64,000 bases of DNA from NCBI GenBank assembly GCA_021737405.1, contig JAIPEG010000004.1, positions 124,001 to 188,000 on the forward strand, given 5' to 3'. The DNA comes from Bacteriovoracaceae bacterium. Its GTDB lineage: Bacteria; Bdellovibrionota; Bacteriovoracia; Bacteriovoracales; Bacteriovoracaceae. The notes under the pieces were generated by a model. That model saw only the letters and a list, made by a program, of their open reading frames with translations, was not told the DNA's origin and searched no databases. Positions 52,321-61,521 of this stretch are shown here, one piece after another; the first letter of the stretch is position 1, and every line of letters starts with the position of its first letter. A program made the translations under genes and the position numbers.

Positions 52321-53139
52321 GTGGCCAATACAATTGATTATTACTTTTTAAACGGTAAAAGCGTACAGTCTGTGCCCGCTTCTTTAGCCTTTTCCAATAC
52401 AGGATTTTTGTGGTCTCAATCGGCTTTTACAACGGTTGCCATTAAAAATGGTGAAATGCTTTTTTATAAAGAACATATGGATCGTCTTGAGTCTTCTAAC
52501 GAATGGTTGTTAGTTAAAAATCCTCCCAAAAAAGAAGAAGTTTTGAAATCCATTATAGAGGCCTACCAAGAGATAAGAAATCAAACTCAAATATTGAATT
52601 GGAGACTTAGGGTAACCGTTTTTAAAGATCTCATAGGGGAGATGAATACTTTATTTACTTTTTCGAAATCGTTAGAAAATTCACCTCCACTCGAAAACCT
52701 AACCACTGTCGAACTCCCTCTTAAGAGAAATTATAAGAGTGAGGGAATAAAGCTTGCCGACTATGGAGAAACATTTCGACTAAAAGAAAAACTACAATCA
52801 GAGATTCTTCTATGTGATGAATTAGGATTTGTCTCTGAAGCGAGTGTCGGAAATATTATCTTTTTTAATGGAGTAGAGTGGCATACGCCAGAAAATGAGG
52901 CAGCAATCTTTAAGGGAATAGGTCTCTCTTATGGGTTAGAAGGGCTTAAGTTAAAAGAGACTAAGATTCATCGAGATAGTCTTGTCCAATATCAAGCAGC
53001 AATGTTTATTAATTCTGTTCGTGGTGTGGTCCCAATCTTAAAGATTGATGGCCTTCTATTTAACTCCTCCTTGCAAATGGGGGAGAAGATCATGAAAATA
53101 TTTAATGAAAATAGTGTGAAAAGGAGTTGTTCTCTATGA
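52321..53139 (+). CDS. Class IV PLP-dependent aminotransferase family protein (PabC/IlvE-like)
   Basis: 272 aa from a GTG without a clear ribosome-binding site. The fold is that of branched-chain aminotransferase / aminodeoxychorismate lyase: FLNGKSVQSVPASLAFSNTG at the start, the PLP lysine probably in GIKLADYGETF, and the cofactor-phosphate region LLCDELGFVSEASVGNIIFF followed by WHTP. Which reaction it runs cannot be decided: 4-amino-4-deoxychorismate lyase, D-amino-acid or branched-chain transamination. It is divergent from the pantothenate operon. Confidence 0.82.
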   Translation: MANTIDYYFLNGKSVQSVPASLAFSNTGFLWSQSAFTTVAIKNGEMLFYKEHMDRLESSNEWLLVKNPPKKEEVLKSIIEAYQEIRNQTQILNWRLRVTVFKDLIGEMNTLFTFSKSLENSPPLENLTTVELPLKRNYKSEGIKLADYGETFRLKEKLQSEILLCDELGFVSEASVGNIIFFNGVEWHTPENEAAIFKGIGLSYGLEGLKLKETKIHRDSLVQYQAAMFINSVRGVVPILKIDGLLFNSSLQMGEKIMKIFNENSVKRSCSL

Positions 53140-53363
53140 CAGAGAAAAGAACTATGAATGTAAGATGCCCAAAGTGTAATGAGAGTTTCTCTTACTACTC
53201 GTCAGAGTTTAGACCATTTTGTTCAGAAAGATGTAAACAAGTTGATCTGGGCAATTGGTTTACTGAAAATTACCGGGTACCCTCAAAGGAAAATTTAAGC
53301 GAAGATGATATTGAAGTTGTTTTAAAAAATTTAAACGATGGCGATACTGAATATGAAGACTAA
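53136..53363 (+). CDS. yacG: YacG-type DNA gyrase inhibitor, zinc-binding
   Basis: 75 aa; the ATG at 53136 lies nine bases after AAGGAG and overlaps the aminotransferase stop. Four zinc cysteines in CPKCNES and PFCSERCKQVDLGNWFTENY, the YacG signature. It binds the GyrB C-terminal domain and inhibits DNA binding by gyrase. The acidic tail (DIEVVLKNLNDGDTEYED) is usual. Confidence 0.92.
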   Translation: MTEKRTMNVRCPKCNESFSYYSSEFRPFCSERCKQVDLGNWFTENYRVPSKENLSEDDIEVVLKNLNDGDTEYED

Positions 53364-54210
53364 TGCTTTAAAAGCAAATGAGATAAAAGAAATTTCAGAT
53401 AGAGTAATCTCTATTTCAGCTGCAGTTGGTGTAAAGCTAATACGTCGTCAGCGAAAACTTGCTGATCTTAAAATTAGTACTAAGCAGGCTCAAGGTGTCG
53501 TTTCAAATGCTGATATAGAAGCGGAAAGTTTTTTAATAAATAACTTAAGACCTCTTATAAAAAGTGCCGAGTTTTTAGCTGAAGAAAGTGCTTTTAAAGC
53601 CTATGGAGGCAAAAAAGCTGCTTTAAAGAAATACAAAGAAAAAGAATTTGTATGGATTATAGATCCCCTAGATGGAACCACTAATTATCTAAATAATATG
53701 GATTATTTTGGAGTCTGTATTTGCCTTGCCTACTATGGTGAGCCAATTATTGGAGTGGTGCATAGACCTTCTACTCATGAAACTTATTGCGCGATCAAAG
53801 GAAAGGGTGCGTTTTTAATTGATGTTCATGGGAAAAAGAGTCGTCTCAAACTTCAAAATACCAAAAAAAGATTAAAAGACAGTCTTCTCGTTACAGGATT
53901 TGCTTGTGAAAAAGGAGAGGTATTTAATAGGGAATTTTCGATATTTAAAAAAATGATGAAAGAATCTCGAGGAATTAGGCGAATGGGCAGCGCTGCCCTT
54001 GATATTTGTCTTGTGTCTCAAGGAATTTTTGATTCATTTTGGGAAAGAGGGCTCTCCCCGTGGGACGTGGCTGCATCGGCCCTTATTTTGGAAGAATCTG
54101 GTGGAATTGTAACTGACTATTCTGGTGCAGTTTTCAACCCTTTTAAAGACACAATCGTAGGATCTAAAAAGTTTATTCATGAGTCAGTTTTACAAGTGAT
54201 AAAAAGTTGA
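53338..54210 (+). CDS. Inositol monophosphatase-family phosphatase
   Basis: 290 aa, overlapping yacG by 26 bases. Lithium-sensitive phosphatase motifs are present: the first metal ligand in LAEESAF, WIIDPLDGTTNYL, and WERGLSPWDVAASALILEE. The family includes SuhB, CysQ and inositol phosphatases; RRMGSAALDICLVSQG is as in SuhB/IMPase. Substrate unknown. No ribosome-binding site is seen before 53338 or the ATG at 53353, so translation may depend on coupling to yacG. Confidence 0.88.
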   Translation: MAILNMKTNALKANEIKEISDRVISISAAVGVKLIRRQRKLADLKISTKQAQGVVSNADIEAESFLINNLRPLIKSAEFLAEESAFKAYGGKKAALKKYKEKEFVWIIDPLDGTTNYLNNMDYFGVCICLAYYGEPIIGVVHRPSTHETYCAIKGKGAFLIDVHGKKSRLKLQNTKKRLKDSLLVTGFACEKGEVFNREFSIFKKMMKESRGIRRMGSAALDICLVSQGIFDSFWERGLSPWDVAASALILEESGGIVTDYSGAVFNPFKDTIVGSKKFIHESVLQVIKS

Positions 54211-54238
54211 CCTAGGTTGACCGATATTCCCTTCTGCG

Positions 54239-54268
54239 TTGACACCAATTCCGCACAACCACTATAAT
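54239..54268 (+). promoter_or_regulatory. Consensus sigma-70 promoter
   Basis: TTGACA (54239-54244), 18-base spacer, TATAAT (54263-54268): both hexamers are perfect. The start would be near 54275, about 54 bases before the coiled-coil gene at 54329. Confidence 0.8.
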
Positions 54269-54328
54269 TTTAAATAGATACCCATTGGAGAGAGTAGTCT
54301 CTCTACATTATTTTCCAAGGATGGATTT

Positions 54329-55306
54329 GTGGAATCGTTAAGACTTGTTCTTACTCAATTTACTGATGAAACGATTAGTATTTCTCTGGCCGTTTTGGTC
54401 GTTGTCTTCGCAGGCCTTGTCGCCTACTGGTTTTATAACAGAAGAAAATTTCATCAATTAAGTCATCAAATACCGGCATCAGTTGTTAAGAATTATCTTG
54501 ATAGCATCATTGCTAACTCCACGGCACTTAAGTCTTCACTCTTTAGAGGAGGAGGTCTTGAACTTGGACAGGGGATACCTTCTATCATCCCAACCTCAGA
54601 TCTTCCGATTGGTGGAGTCTCTGTAGGTGGTGATAATTCTGAAGCTCTTGCTCAAAAAAATGCAGAGATTGCGAATCTTAAATCTCTCGTTGGACAAAAA
54701 GATGCAACCATAGCTGAATTAGAAAAGATGCTAGACGCTGCCCGCTCCAGTAATGGTGGTGGTGTTTCTGAAGAAGAAGTCGGAATCTTAAAAAGTGAAA
54801 TTGAATCTTTAAAGGCTCAACTAGAAGAATCAAACTCTGCGCTTGAAAATGCCCGTGCAGGTGGAGACGGCGGAGGTGATGCTGCTCTTGAAGCACAAAT
54901 TGATAGCGTAACCAAAGAGAGAGATGAGCTAAGAGAACGCCTTATGGAGTATGAGATTATTGAAGAAGATCTCGCCAACCTTAAAAAATTCCAACAAGAA
55001 AATGAGCAACTTAAGAAAACAATTGCAGAGTTAAAAGGCGGAGCCGCGGCGGAAGAGTCTCCTGCTGAAGAGGAACCTGCTGATGAACCAGAAGCAGAGG
55101 CTCCTGCCGAGGAACCGGCCGCTGAAGAAGTTTCAGAGGAACCTGCTCCTGAGCCACCACCAGAAGTGACTGCTGAAGAAAATCCTGCCGCAGATGATGC
55201 TGCTACTGCTGCCGCTGCTGAAGAAAACCCTGACGTGCCAGAAAATGATGGTGAGCAAAAGTCGGCTGCAGAGCTGCTTAGTGAATTTGAAAAGATGTTA
55301 GGTTAA
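54329..55306 (+). CDS. Membrane-anchored coiled-coil protein with an Ala/Glu/Pro-rich tail
   Basis: 325 aa from GTG with AAGGATGG upstream. One TM helix at about 17-37 (ISLAVLVVVFAGLVAYWFY), a short basic turn, a Gly/Ser linker, heptad coiled coil at about 105-235 (with IANLKSLVGQKDATIAELEK), and a tail from about 240 made mostly of Ala, Glu and Pro. No enzyme motif. The shape suits a scaffold or tether on the cytoplasmic face. A perfect promoter implies strong expression. The following HEAT-type gene is three bases on. Confidence 0.8.
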   Translation: MESLRLVLTQFTDETISISLAVLVVVFAGLVAYWFYNRRKFHQLSHQIPASVVKNYLDSIIANSTALKSSLFRGGGLELGQGIPSIIPTSDLPIGGVSVGGDNSEALAQKNAEIANLKSLVGQKDATIAELEKMLDAARSSNGGGVSEEEVGILKSEIESLKAQLEESNSALENARAGGDGGGDAALEAQIDSVTKERDELRERLMEYEIIEEDLANLKKFQQENEQLKKTIAELKGGAAAEESPAEEEPADEPEAEAPAEEPAAEEVSEEPAPEPPPEVTAEENPAADDAATAAAAEENPDVPENDGEQKSAAELLSEFEKMLG

Positions 55307-55309
55307 TAA

Positions 55310-56131
55310 ATGTTTCAAGATCCATGGATGGAAATGATGAAAAAGACTCTTACGAAAGCCTTATGTTTAATTTTTCTGTTCAACATTTCTGCTTTTGGAA
55401 ATTCAGCGAGCGGATTTATCCATCCAGATAATAAGTTGGTTCCTAAAAATAGCGATATGGTTAGAAAGGTTCTTCTTGGAGAGTTTAAGAAGAATTTATC
55501 AGGTCCGGAAGTTATTCGTTTAAAAAAGCAAACCTTAACCTATTCTGGAAAAGCCATTCCAGCTTTGATTCAAGTGATGAAGTCTGATACTTATCCGGAT
55601 AAAAATCGTTGGGTCGCAACTTTTCTTGTTGGCAGAATTATGGGAAAGAAAAGTTCTCCCTTCCTCGCTAAATTTCTCAAACATCCTAATTGGGTCATGC
55701 GAATGGCTTCATTAAAAACGTTACTTGCCTTAAAAGAGAAGAGTTATAGCGTGGCCTATGCAAAAGCATTAAAAGATCGCAGCTTAATTGTTCGTAAACA
55801 GGCGTTAGAGAATATCAGAAAGCTTGGCCTTAACGACAAAGGAGCTGAGGTTTGGAGCATGTTATACGATAAAAGAAATTACTATAATCCAAAGGATGGT
55901 CAGAAAAAGCGTACAAATCTTATAAGGGAAGCGATTAAAACTGTAGGCGATTTGAAATTTGAAAAAGCTAAAACACCTCTTTTGAGTATGGCCCAAAAAG
56001 ATAAATACGAAGACGTCTTCAGTGAAATAGATTATTCACTATCTAAAATTACCGGAAAAAAGTCTCCTGATGATACAAACTTGAAAAAGAGATTCTGGAA
56101 GAAAATGGCCATTAGCAATCAAACCATTTAG
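55310..56131 (+). CDS. Exported HEAT-repeat-like protein
   Basis: 273 aa. The ATG at 55310 has AGGTT upstream; an ATG at 55337 would put the signal peptide (MKKTLTKALCLIFLFNISAFG) at the very start and is equally likely. The mature part is a chain of helix pairs with HEAT-like spacing: IPALIQVMKS, RWVATFLVGRIMG, NWVMRMASLKTLLALKE, SLIVRKQALENIRKLG. It is probably a periplasmic protein-binding platform. It is co-transcribed with the coiled-coil gene, and its end overlaps the convergent lipoprotein gene by four bases. Confidence 0.78.
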   Translation: MFQDPWMEMMKKTLTKALCLIFLFNISAFGNSASGFIHPDNKLVPKNSDMVRKVLLGEFKKNLSGPEVIRLKKQTLTYSGKAIPALIQVMKSDTYPDKNRWVATFLVGRIMGKKSSPFLAKFLKHPNWVMRMASLKTLLALKEKSYSVAYAKALKDRSLIVRKQALENIRKLGLNDKGAEVWSMLYDKRNYYNPKDGQKKRTNLIREAIKTVGDLKFEKAKTPLLSMAQKDKYEDVFSEIDYSLSKITGKKSPDDTNLKKRFWKKMAISNQTI

Positions 56132-56670
56132 AAGTTCGCTTCGAGCTCTTTGGCCTTTTGCTCTTCTATCTTTTTAAGACGCCCAGCAATTTTTAAGTTT
56201 CTCTCGATTCTATAGAGAATAGTATTTTCGAGGATCCCATCGGTTGGTATCACCTTCCAGCCTTGCAGAAAATCTTGTTCAATCATCTGTCTTCTATATA
56301 CGGTGACCTTACTAACTTCTTTATTTGTACGAAAACCTTTTACGACATTCACAATAAGTTTAAAGCGCGCCGCTTTTACAGAGTCTGATGAACCAAAACT
56401 GTCAGCAAAATTAACTTCCAGCGTGTTGTCTTCCCATCTTGTCTTGATCACACCAGCTTCCTGATTTGTTAATTCGAGATTATACTTTTTCATGACCTGC
56501 AAAACTGCTAACCAAGTCTGGTTATAATCATATCGAAAGACCTTATTCGGTATTTCAAACTCTTCGGTAATATAGCGAAACTGCTCGTAACTACTACAGC
56601 CCGTAGGGGCCATAATGAGTATTAATAACGCAATGGGTAGGATACTTTTGAAATAATTCTTAAAATTCAC
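56128..56670 (-). CDS. BamC-like / hypothetical lipoprotein
   Basis: 180 aa. Lipoprotein signal ending PTGC. The body begins FRYDYNQTWLAVLQVMKKYN and continues AGVIKTRW, a pattern like the small repeated domains of BamC (helix packed on strands). A long helix with KKIEEQKAKELEANF closes the protein. A link to the BAM complex is inference; it is outside the bamA operon. Confidence 0.72.
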   Translation of the reverse strand: MNFKNYFKSILPIALLILIMAPTGCSSYEQFRYITEEFEIPNKVFRYDYNQTWLAVLQVMKKYNLELTNQEAGVIKTRWEDNTLEVNFADSFGSSDSVKAARFKLIVNVVKGFRTNKEVSKVTVYRRQMIEQDFLQGWKVIPTDGILENTILYRIERNLKIAGRLKKIEEQKAKELEANF

Positions 56671-56760
56671 TTTTATCGGCCCTGATGCTAAAAAGATTAT
56701 ACCTGTGTTTATTTTAACCCGAGGTTGTCCACCTGCAAAACTTTGTTGGAGAAGTTGGTC

Positions 56761-57738
56761 ATGGAAATAGTAGAATTAATGGCAAATGTTTTAAGTACGG
56801 AGGCATTTGCCTTAAATGAGGCTGCAAAGCGTCTAGAAAAGGCCCAAGCAGATTCACTTGCCGAGCTTTTTAAGGATCTTATCCTCAAAGATGGGAGCTT
56901 GATCTTTTGCGGGGTGGGCAAATCTGGTCTTGTTGGCCAAAAACTAGCAGCAACCTTCACCTCTCTTGGTCTTCCAAGCCATTTCCTTCACCCAACTGAA
57001 GCCCTTCATGGGGATCTTGGGACCGTCAGAGAAAAAGACGCCATCGTGCTCATTTCTTATTCTGGTAAATCTGAGGAAATATTAAAGCTAGGCCCCTATT
57101 TGACGGTCACTCCCGATAGAAGAATCGCTTTAGTTGGAAATGTTGAATCACCTATCGCTCAAATGTCAAAAATTGTCTTTGATTGTCAGGTTCACAAGGA
57201 AGCATGTCTAAATAATCAGGCTCCAACAACATCCTCAACTGTAACCATGGCCATCGGTGATGCTATGGCCGTACTTTTTGAGCACATAACAGGTCTTTCA
57301 AAAGAAGGTTTCGCTAAATATCACCCTGGTGGAAAACTCGGTAAGTCTTTAAGACTAAAAGTGAGTGACCTCCTGGTTCCCATTGAAAGCTGTGCCCTTT
57401 TAAATGGTAATAACTCTTTTAAAGATGCCATTGTTAAAATGACTGAATTTCCTTTGGGAGCAGCTGTTATTTTAGGAGATGATAAAAAATTGCTCGGTCT
57501 GGTTGTTGAAGGGGATGTAAGAAGACTTCTCTCTAAAGATCATTTTGATTTAAATGTTAATGCTTTAGGCATGGCAAATCACAATCCAGTCACGATTCAT
57601 CAAGATCAATTGGCCAGTGATGCTTTGGCGTTGATGGAAGGACGAAAAAATCCATTCTCTGTATTGCCCGTGGTTGATGAGGATAAAAAGTTTTTAGGAC
57701 TACTAAGACTTCACGACCTTTTTAAGGAAGGCCTTTAA
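56761..57738 (+). CDS. kdsD: Arabinose-5-phosphate isomerase (KdsD/KpsF)
   Basis: 325 aa from the ATG at 56761 (GGAG nine bases upstream); a TTG at 56725 is in frame but gives an N-terminus longer than the family. SIS domain at about 35-170 with FCGVGKSGLVGQKLAATF and HPTEALHGDLG, then two CBS domains (about 200-320). It turns ribulose 5-phosphate into arabinose 5-phosphate for Kdo, the inner LPS-core sugar, which agrees with the lipid A genes in the window. Confidence 0.94.
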   Translation: MEIVELMANVLSTEAFALNEAAKRLEKAQADSLAELFKDLILKDGSLIFCGVGKSGLVGQKLAATFTSLGLPSHFLHPTEALHGDLGTVREKDAIVLISYSGKSEEILKLGPYLTVTPDRRIALVGNVESPIAQMSKIVFDCQVHKEACLNNQAPTTSSTVTMAIGDAMAVLFEHITGLSKEGFAKYHPGGKLGKSLRLKVSDLLVPIESCALLNGNNSFKDAIVKMTEFPLGAAVILGDDKKLLGLVVEGDVRRLLSKDHFDLNVNALGMANHNPVTIHQDQLASDALALMEGRKNPFSVLPVVDEDKKFLGLLRLHDLFKEGL

Positions 57739-57739
57739 A

Positions 57740-59407
57740 TTAACTTTTTTTAAACCTCTCATAAAACCAAGAGAACCCAAAAACTAGAAGAAATAAAGTG
57801 GTCACTGGCCATAAACCAAATCGCTGATAAAAACTAGCCTCTCTGTCTTTTAGTGCTAAGGTGAGGTCTAAAATATCTTTTTTAAACAGGGGTAATCTCT
57901 TTGACTCTGCTCCGTCTGGATAGAGCACACTTGTCACTCCTGTGTTTGTCATTCTAACAACTGGTATTTGAAATTCGAGGGCCCGCCAAAAGGCCAGGTA
58001 TTGATGTTGATAAGGCTCACTCGTATCTCCGTACCAACTATCATTGGTAAGATTTACAATAAAATCAGCTTGTTGTTTATTTTGATTTAGATACTTTCTT
58101 ATAAAACCTGAAAAAAGGATTTCATAACAAACAGCTGAGATAAATGTTTGACCACCATCAAGTTGAAATAACGTATATTTTTCGCCTTTTGCAAAAAAGG
58201 CCAGATTGTCTATCAATCCTGCGAAATAAGGATTCAGAGGGCCAAAAGGAAGACTTTCTCCAAAGGGAATCAAAAGCATTTTATGATAGGTGTCGTTTAG
58301 CTTTCCTTCCCGGTTAATTAAGAAGCCTGCATTGTATTCAGTTTCGTAATAATTCTTATTCTCCTGGCCTGACTTATCGTAGCCACCAAAAAAGAGCTGC
58401 GCCCCTGTTTCAGAGACAGACTTCCTTACAATACTTGGAATGAAAGCAGGACTGACTCGCATCATGGCAGAGTTTAATAATTGAGGATAAGCAGTCTCTG
58501 GCCAAATAATAAGATCCATTGGCTCCTTAAATACAGAGCTCTCTTTAGTGCTTAATTGATGATAGCGATTATAAATCTCTTGCATTGAAGATTGGCCACC
58601 ATCTTCTGAATTTAACTTCATAAAGTTTCCAACATTGGCCTGGACTAATCTAATATTGAGATTCTTTTCTTGATTCTTTGAATATTCAAGAGGACTCAAA
58701 AAATTAATTATGAGACAAAAGATAAATACAACTAAACTAAAGAAATCGAACTTTTTGATGCGCCAGAGTCCGACAAATCCAAAAATAAGCCAATAGCTGA
58801 CAAAGCTAAAAAGAGGGACACCAAAGTAGGGACTTAAGCCCAGATAGGGAGCAAGTTGTAACCATGTATGGCCTAGGTGTGCTGGAAACTGTTGAGGAAC
58901 AAAATTTTCAAGAAGAACGAGAATAAAAGCATAGAGAAGGTTTCGCGTATAAGGACCTCCTGCAAGTGAGCTCTTTTTTAGGTTAAGCTTATTCCAGTAG
59001 TGAATAATGAGAACGAAAATTAAATACTGGGGAACAATGATGAAGGAGAAAAGGGCTCCAAGAAGCATATTTATAGGAAAGGGAATTCCGCCAAATTCAT
59101 TTAAAGTATAGGGAATCCAATAGTAGCCAAGAAAGCAATATCCCAGTGAAAAAAGTAAAAGAGAGAGTAGGGTACTTTTTAAATTGGGGGCCTCAAACTT
59201 TGTTTCTCCATAAGATAGAGGCGTTGCTTGTAATAAAAGAAAAAGACCAATAAAGGTAAATCCCATGAAATGCGGCAGTCCTTTAATTGGAAAGCCCAGT
59301 GGAAAAAGTAAGCCCCCGATAAAAGGGAAGAGATAGCGGACAACTTTTTGGTTAAAAGCAAATGAATTCATGGGTTTATAGTATCGATAGGACTGACCGT
59401 TTGCCAA
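57740..59407 (-). CDS. lnt: Apolipoprotein N-acyltransferase
   Basis: 555 aa if started at TTG 59407; the ATG at 59371 (MNSFAFNQKV) gives 543 aa, and neither has a good ribosome-binding site. About seven TM helices in the first 240 residues, then the nitrilase-like domain with the catalytic set: Glu in IIWPETAYPQ, Lys in HKMLLIPFGESLPFG, Cys in SAVCYEILFSG, and a final TM helix. It adds the third acyl chain to lipoproteins before LolCD exports them; many lipoproteins are coded nearby. It starts 28 bases from the divergent zinc-ribbon gene and ends one base from kdsD. Confidence 0.94.
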   Translation of the reverse strand: MANGQSYRYYKPMNSFAFNQKVVRYLFPFIGGLLFPLGFPIKGLPHFMGFTFIGLFLLLQATPLSYGETKFEAPNLKSTLLSLLLFSLGYCFLGYYWIPYTLNEFGGIPFPINMLLGALFSFIIVPQYLIFVLIIHYWNKLNLKKSSLAGGPYTRNLLYAFILVLLENFVPQQFPAHLGHTWLQLAPYLGLSPYFGVPLFSFVSYWLIFGFVGLWRIKKFDFFSLVVFIFCLIINFLSPLEYSKNQEKNLNIRLVQANVGNFMKLNSEDGGQSSMQEIYNRYHQLSTKESSVFKEPMDLIIWPETAYPQLLNSAMMRVSPAFIPSIVRKSVSETGAQLFFGGYDKSGQENKNYYETEYNAGFLINREGKLNDTYHKMLLIPFGESLPFGPLNPYFAGLIDNLAFFAKGEKYTLFQLDGGQTFISAVCYEILFSGFIRKYLNQNKQQADFIVNLTNDSWYGDTSEPYQHQYLAFWRALEFQIPVVRMTNTGVTSVLYPDGAESKRLPLFKKDILDLTLALKDREASFYQRFGLWPVTTLFLLVFGFSWFYERFKKS

Positions 59408-59435
59408 TCTTTACTCAGAGAGGCATCCTAATTTT

Positions 59436-60089
59436 ATGGCGATAATCGAGAAGAATATTAAGAGCATTGACCCGTCGCGTCCCTTTGCTCAAGTAGAACC
59501 AAAAAAGCAATGTCCTAGGTGCGCCTCAGTCTTTGTTACAAAGAAAGAGTGTGAATCTTGTGGCTATCAATTTTGGATAGATCTTTTAGGGGAGCCTTTT
59601 GGAGCAAGAAGTTTCTTTAATATTCGAGATGTGTTCCAGCATCAATACAAGTGGCTCTATCGTTTTTCATTTCTTGGGAGCGTTCGAAAAAGTTCTCATG
59701 TAAGCAGGTATAAACGTTCTCTTATAAAAAGATTAGAAATACTATGTGGCTATTTCTTTGACGAATTTGATGAAGACAAAGAGAGGCGTAAACTTTTCCT
59801 ATTCGAGGCCCGGGAGATCATGAATGAAGTTTTCCTTTGGGGCGGTAGTTTAAGTCAAATGTGGTTAATGCTTGAAAAGGGTGAAAGACACCCCCTATTT
59901 CAAAATTTATCCTCACAACTTAGTGAGCTTGAACAATCTCGCTCTTTGAAGGTGCCAATTAAGGAAAAGATAAAGGCCTTCAGAATTTATGGAACCATTC
60001 CATTTGTATTTATAACTAAACTTTTCATTGGTATCTCAGCGATCGTACTAGCAGCTTTCTTAGTCATGAAAGTTTTATTAAATGCCTAA
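59436..60089 (+). CDS. Zinc-ribbon membrane protein, unknown
   Basis: 217 aa. A four-cysteine ribbon near residues 25-42 (CPRCASVF and CESCGYQFW), a basic helical middle (RKSSHVSRYKRSLIKRLEIL, cut here) and a C-terminal TM helix at about 193-214 (TKLFIGISAIVLAAFLVM). It is therefore probably tail-anchored with the ribbon in the cytoplasm. No family recognised. It ends next to the convergent subtilase gene. Confidence 0.72.
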   Translation: MAIIEKNIKSIDPSRPFAQVEPKKQCPRCASVFVTKKECESCGYQFWIDLLGEPFGARSFFNIRDVFQHQYKWLYRFSFLGSVRKSSHVSRYKRSLIKRLEILCGYFFDEFDEDKERRKLFLFEAREIMNEVFLWGGSLSQMWLMLEKGERHPLFQNLSSQLSELEQSRSLKVPIKEKIKAFRIYGTIPFVFITKLFIGISAIVLAAFLVMKVLLNA

Positions 60090-61331
60090 TTATCTAGCTC
60101 TTCTGTAGAAAATTTGACCTTGTTTTTTACCTTTTGTTTTATGAGTGGCAACTTCTCTTTGACGCTTGTTTGCCAATGAGCGGGTTTTCTTTGCCTTAAG
60201 GTATTTTGCAGCAAATACTTGTGCCTTTCCGGCATCAAGCCTACCACCACTTGAGCACTTGCTTACGAGGGTGATCTCTTTCTTAGCTGATTGTTTAAGG
60301 ATTTCTTTGATTTCCTCTGTTCTTAATTCTGGGTATTGACCCATGATAAGTGCAGCAGATCCGGAGACAAAAGCTGTTGCCTGACTGGTACCCGTTAGGT
60401 AGCCGGCCCGACTGTTTGGAAGCGCAGATCTAATTCGGTATCCAGGTGCTGAAATATCAACACTTCTCTTGCCCCAGTTCGAAGAGCTGAGCATTTGTAG
60501 GTTTTTGTCGTGTGCTGTAACAGTGATTATGTTGTTAAGCCCATAGCTAGCTGGATAGTAAGCATTAGATTTAACATCAATATTAGATTCCTCATTGCCA
60601 GCAGCAGCTACGATGAGGATTCCTTTTCTCTCAGCTTCTTTTAGAATCTTAAGCTCTTCAAGCGCTGGCTCTGGTCCACCGCCAGAGTAATTAATAATAT
60701 CAACATTTTGCTCAACAGCGTACCTTAAGGCTTCGATTGTTGAATTTAGATTGTCTTGACCAGATGCTTTTGGGTTGTAGTACTTTAAAGATAATATTTT
60801 CACTCCAGGATAAACACTTTTGATGATGCCAGAAACATGTGTTCCATGGCCATGACTATCCATTGGTTGTTGTTTGCTAATTTTACTCTTTGAAAAATCA
60901 ATACCGTAATTTTGAGAAGATGGAGTTCCTTGAGGGACATAAATATTATCTTTTAAGAATGGATGACTTGGATCAATGCCAGTGTCGATTACAGCGACAA
61001 TAATTTCTTTCTTTTTACTAAAGGTTTTCCATGCTGGAATGAGGTTAATTGAAGACCTCGTGTTCGATGGCTCTACTCCCCAACTTGCAAACTGTGAATC
61101 TAAAAGGGATAAGCTAAAGGCTGACTCTGTATCGGAAGAATCTGTCTCAGCAGTAGTTAATGGCTTTTGATACTTTTTCTTTAAAACTTTATTGAGAAGG
61201 TTTTGGGGTATAGAAGACTGTCTCTTTAGATTATCTTTTGAGAATGCATAGGGAGCACTCAATAAAGATAAGGTAAGAAGGGTACTTCTAAGTGTGTTTT
61301 TGATACTGATGTGTGACTGTGATCTTGCCAT
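60090..61331 (-). CDS. Exported subtilisin-family (S8) serine protease
   Basis: 413 aa. Signal peptide (LRSTLLTLSLLSAPYAFS), a propeptide-like region to about 105, and the S8 catalytic domain: Asp116 in AVIDTGID, His162 in DSHGHGTHVSG, oxyanion Asn246 in AAAGNEES and Ser316 in GTSQATAFVSG. All four are intact, so an active enzyme is expected. The tail is very basic (KKTRSLANKRQREVATHKTK, cut). Secreted proteases of this type are plentiful in predatory bacteria; a predation role here is inference. Confidence 0.93.
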   Translation of the reverse strand: MARSQSHISIKNTLRSTLLTLSLLSAPYAFSKDNLKRQSSIPQNLLNKVLKKKYQKPLTTAETDSSDTESAFSLSLLDSQFASWGVEPSNTRSSINLIPAWKTFSKKKEIIVAVIDTGIDPSHPFLKDNIYVPQGTPSSQNYGIDFSKSKISKQQPMDSHGHGTHVSGIIKSVYPGVKILSLKYYNPKASGQDNLNSTIEALRYAVEQNVDIINYSGGGPEPALEELKILKEAERKGILIVAAAGNEESNIDVKSNAYYPASYGLNNIITVTAHDKNLQMLSSSNWGKRSVDISAPGYRIRSALPNSRAGYLTGTSQATAFVSGSAALIMGQYPELRTEEIKEILKQSAKKEITLVSKCSSGGRLDAGKAQVFAAKYLKAKKTRSLANKRQREVATHKTKGKKQGQIFYRRAR

Positions 61332-61521
61332 GTATTCAACCTTCTCCGTTAAAAAAGTTGTCTTCTCTCATCCTGAGAGATGTCCTGTTCCTATACATAA
61401 AGCAAGTCATAGGCCAACAAGACTCTTGTAATATTAGCGTCTTAAGGCACTTTCGGGGGGAGGGTTCGTAAAACCTTTAGGGGGGTGTATAAACATTGGT
61501 CATTCTTGAGGTGACTACGAG

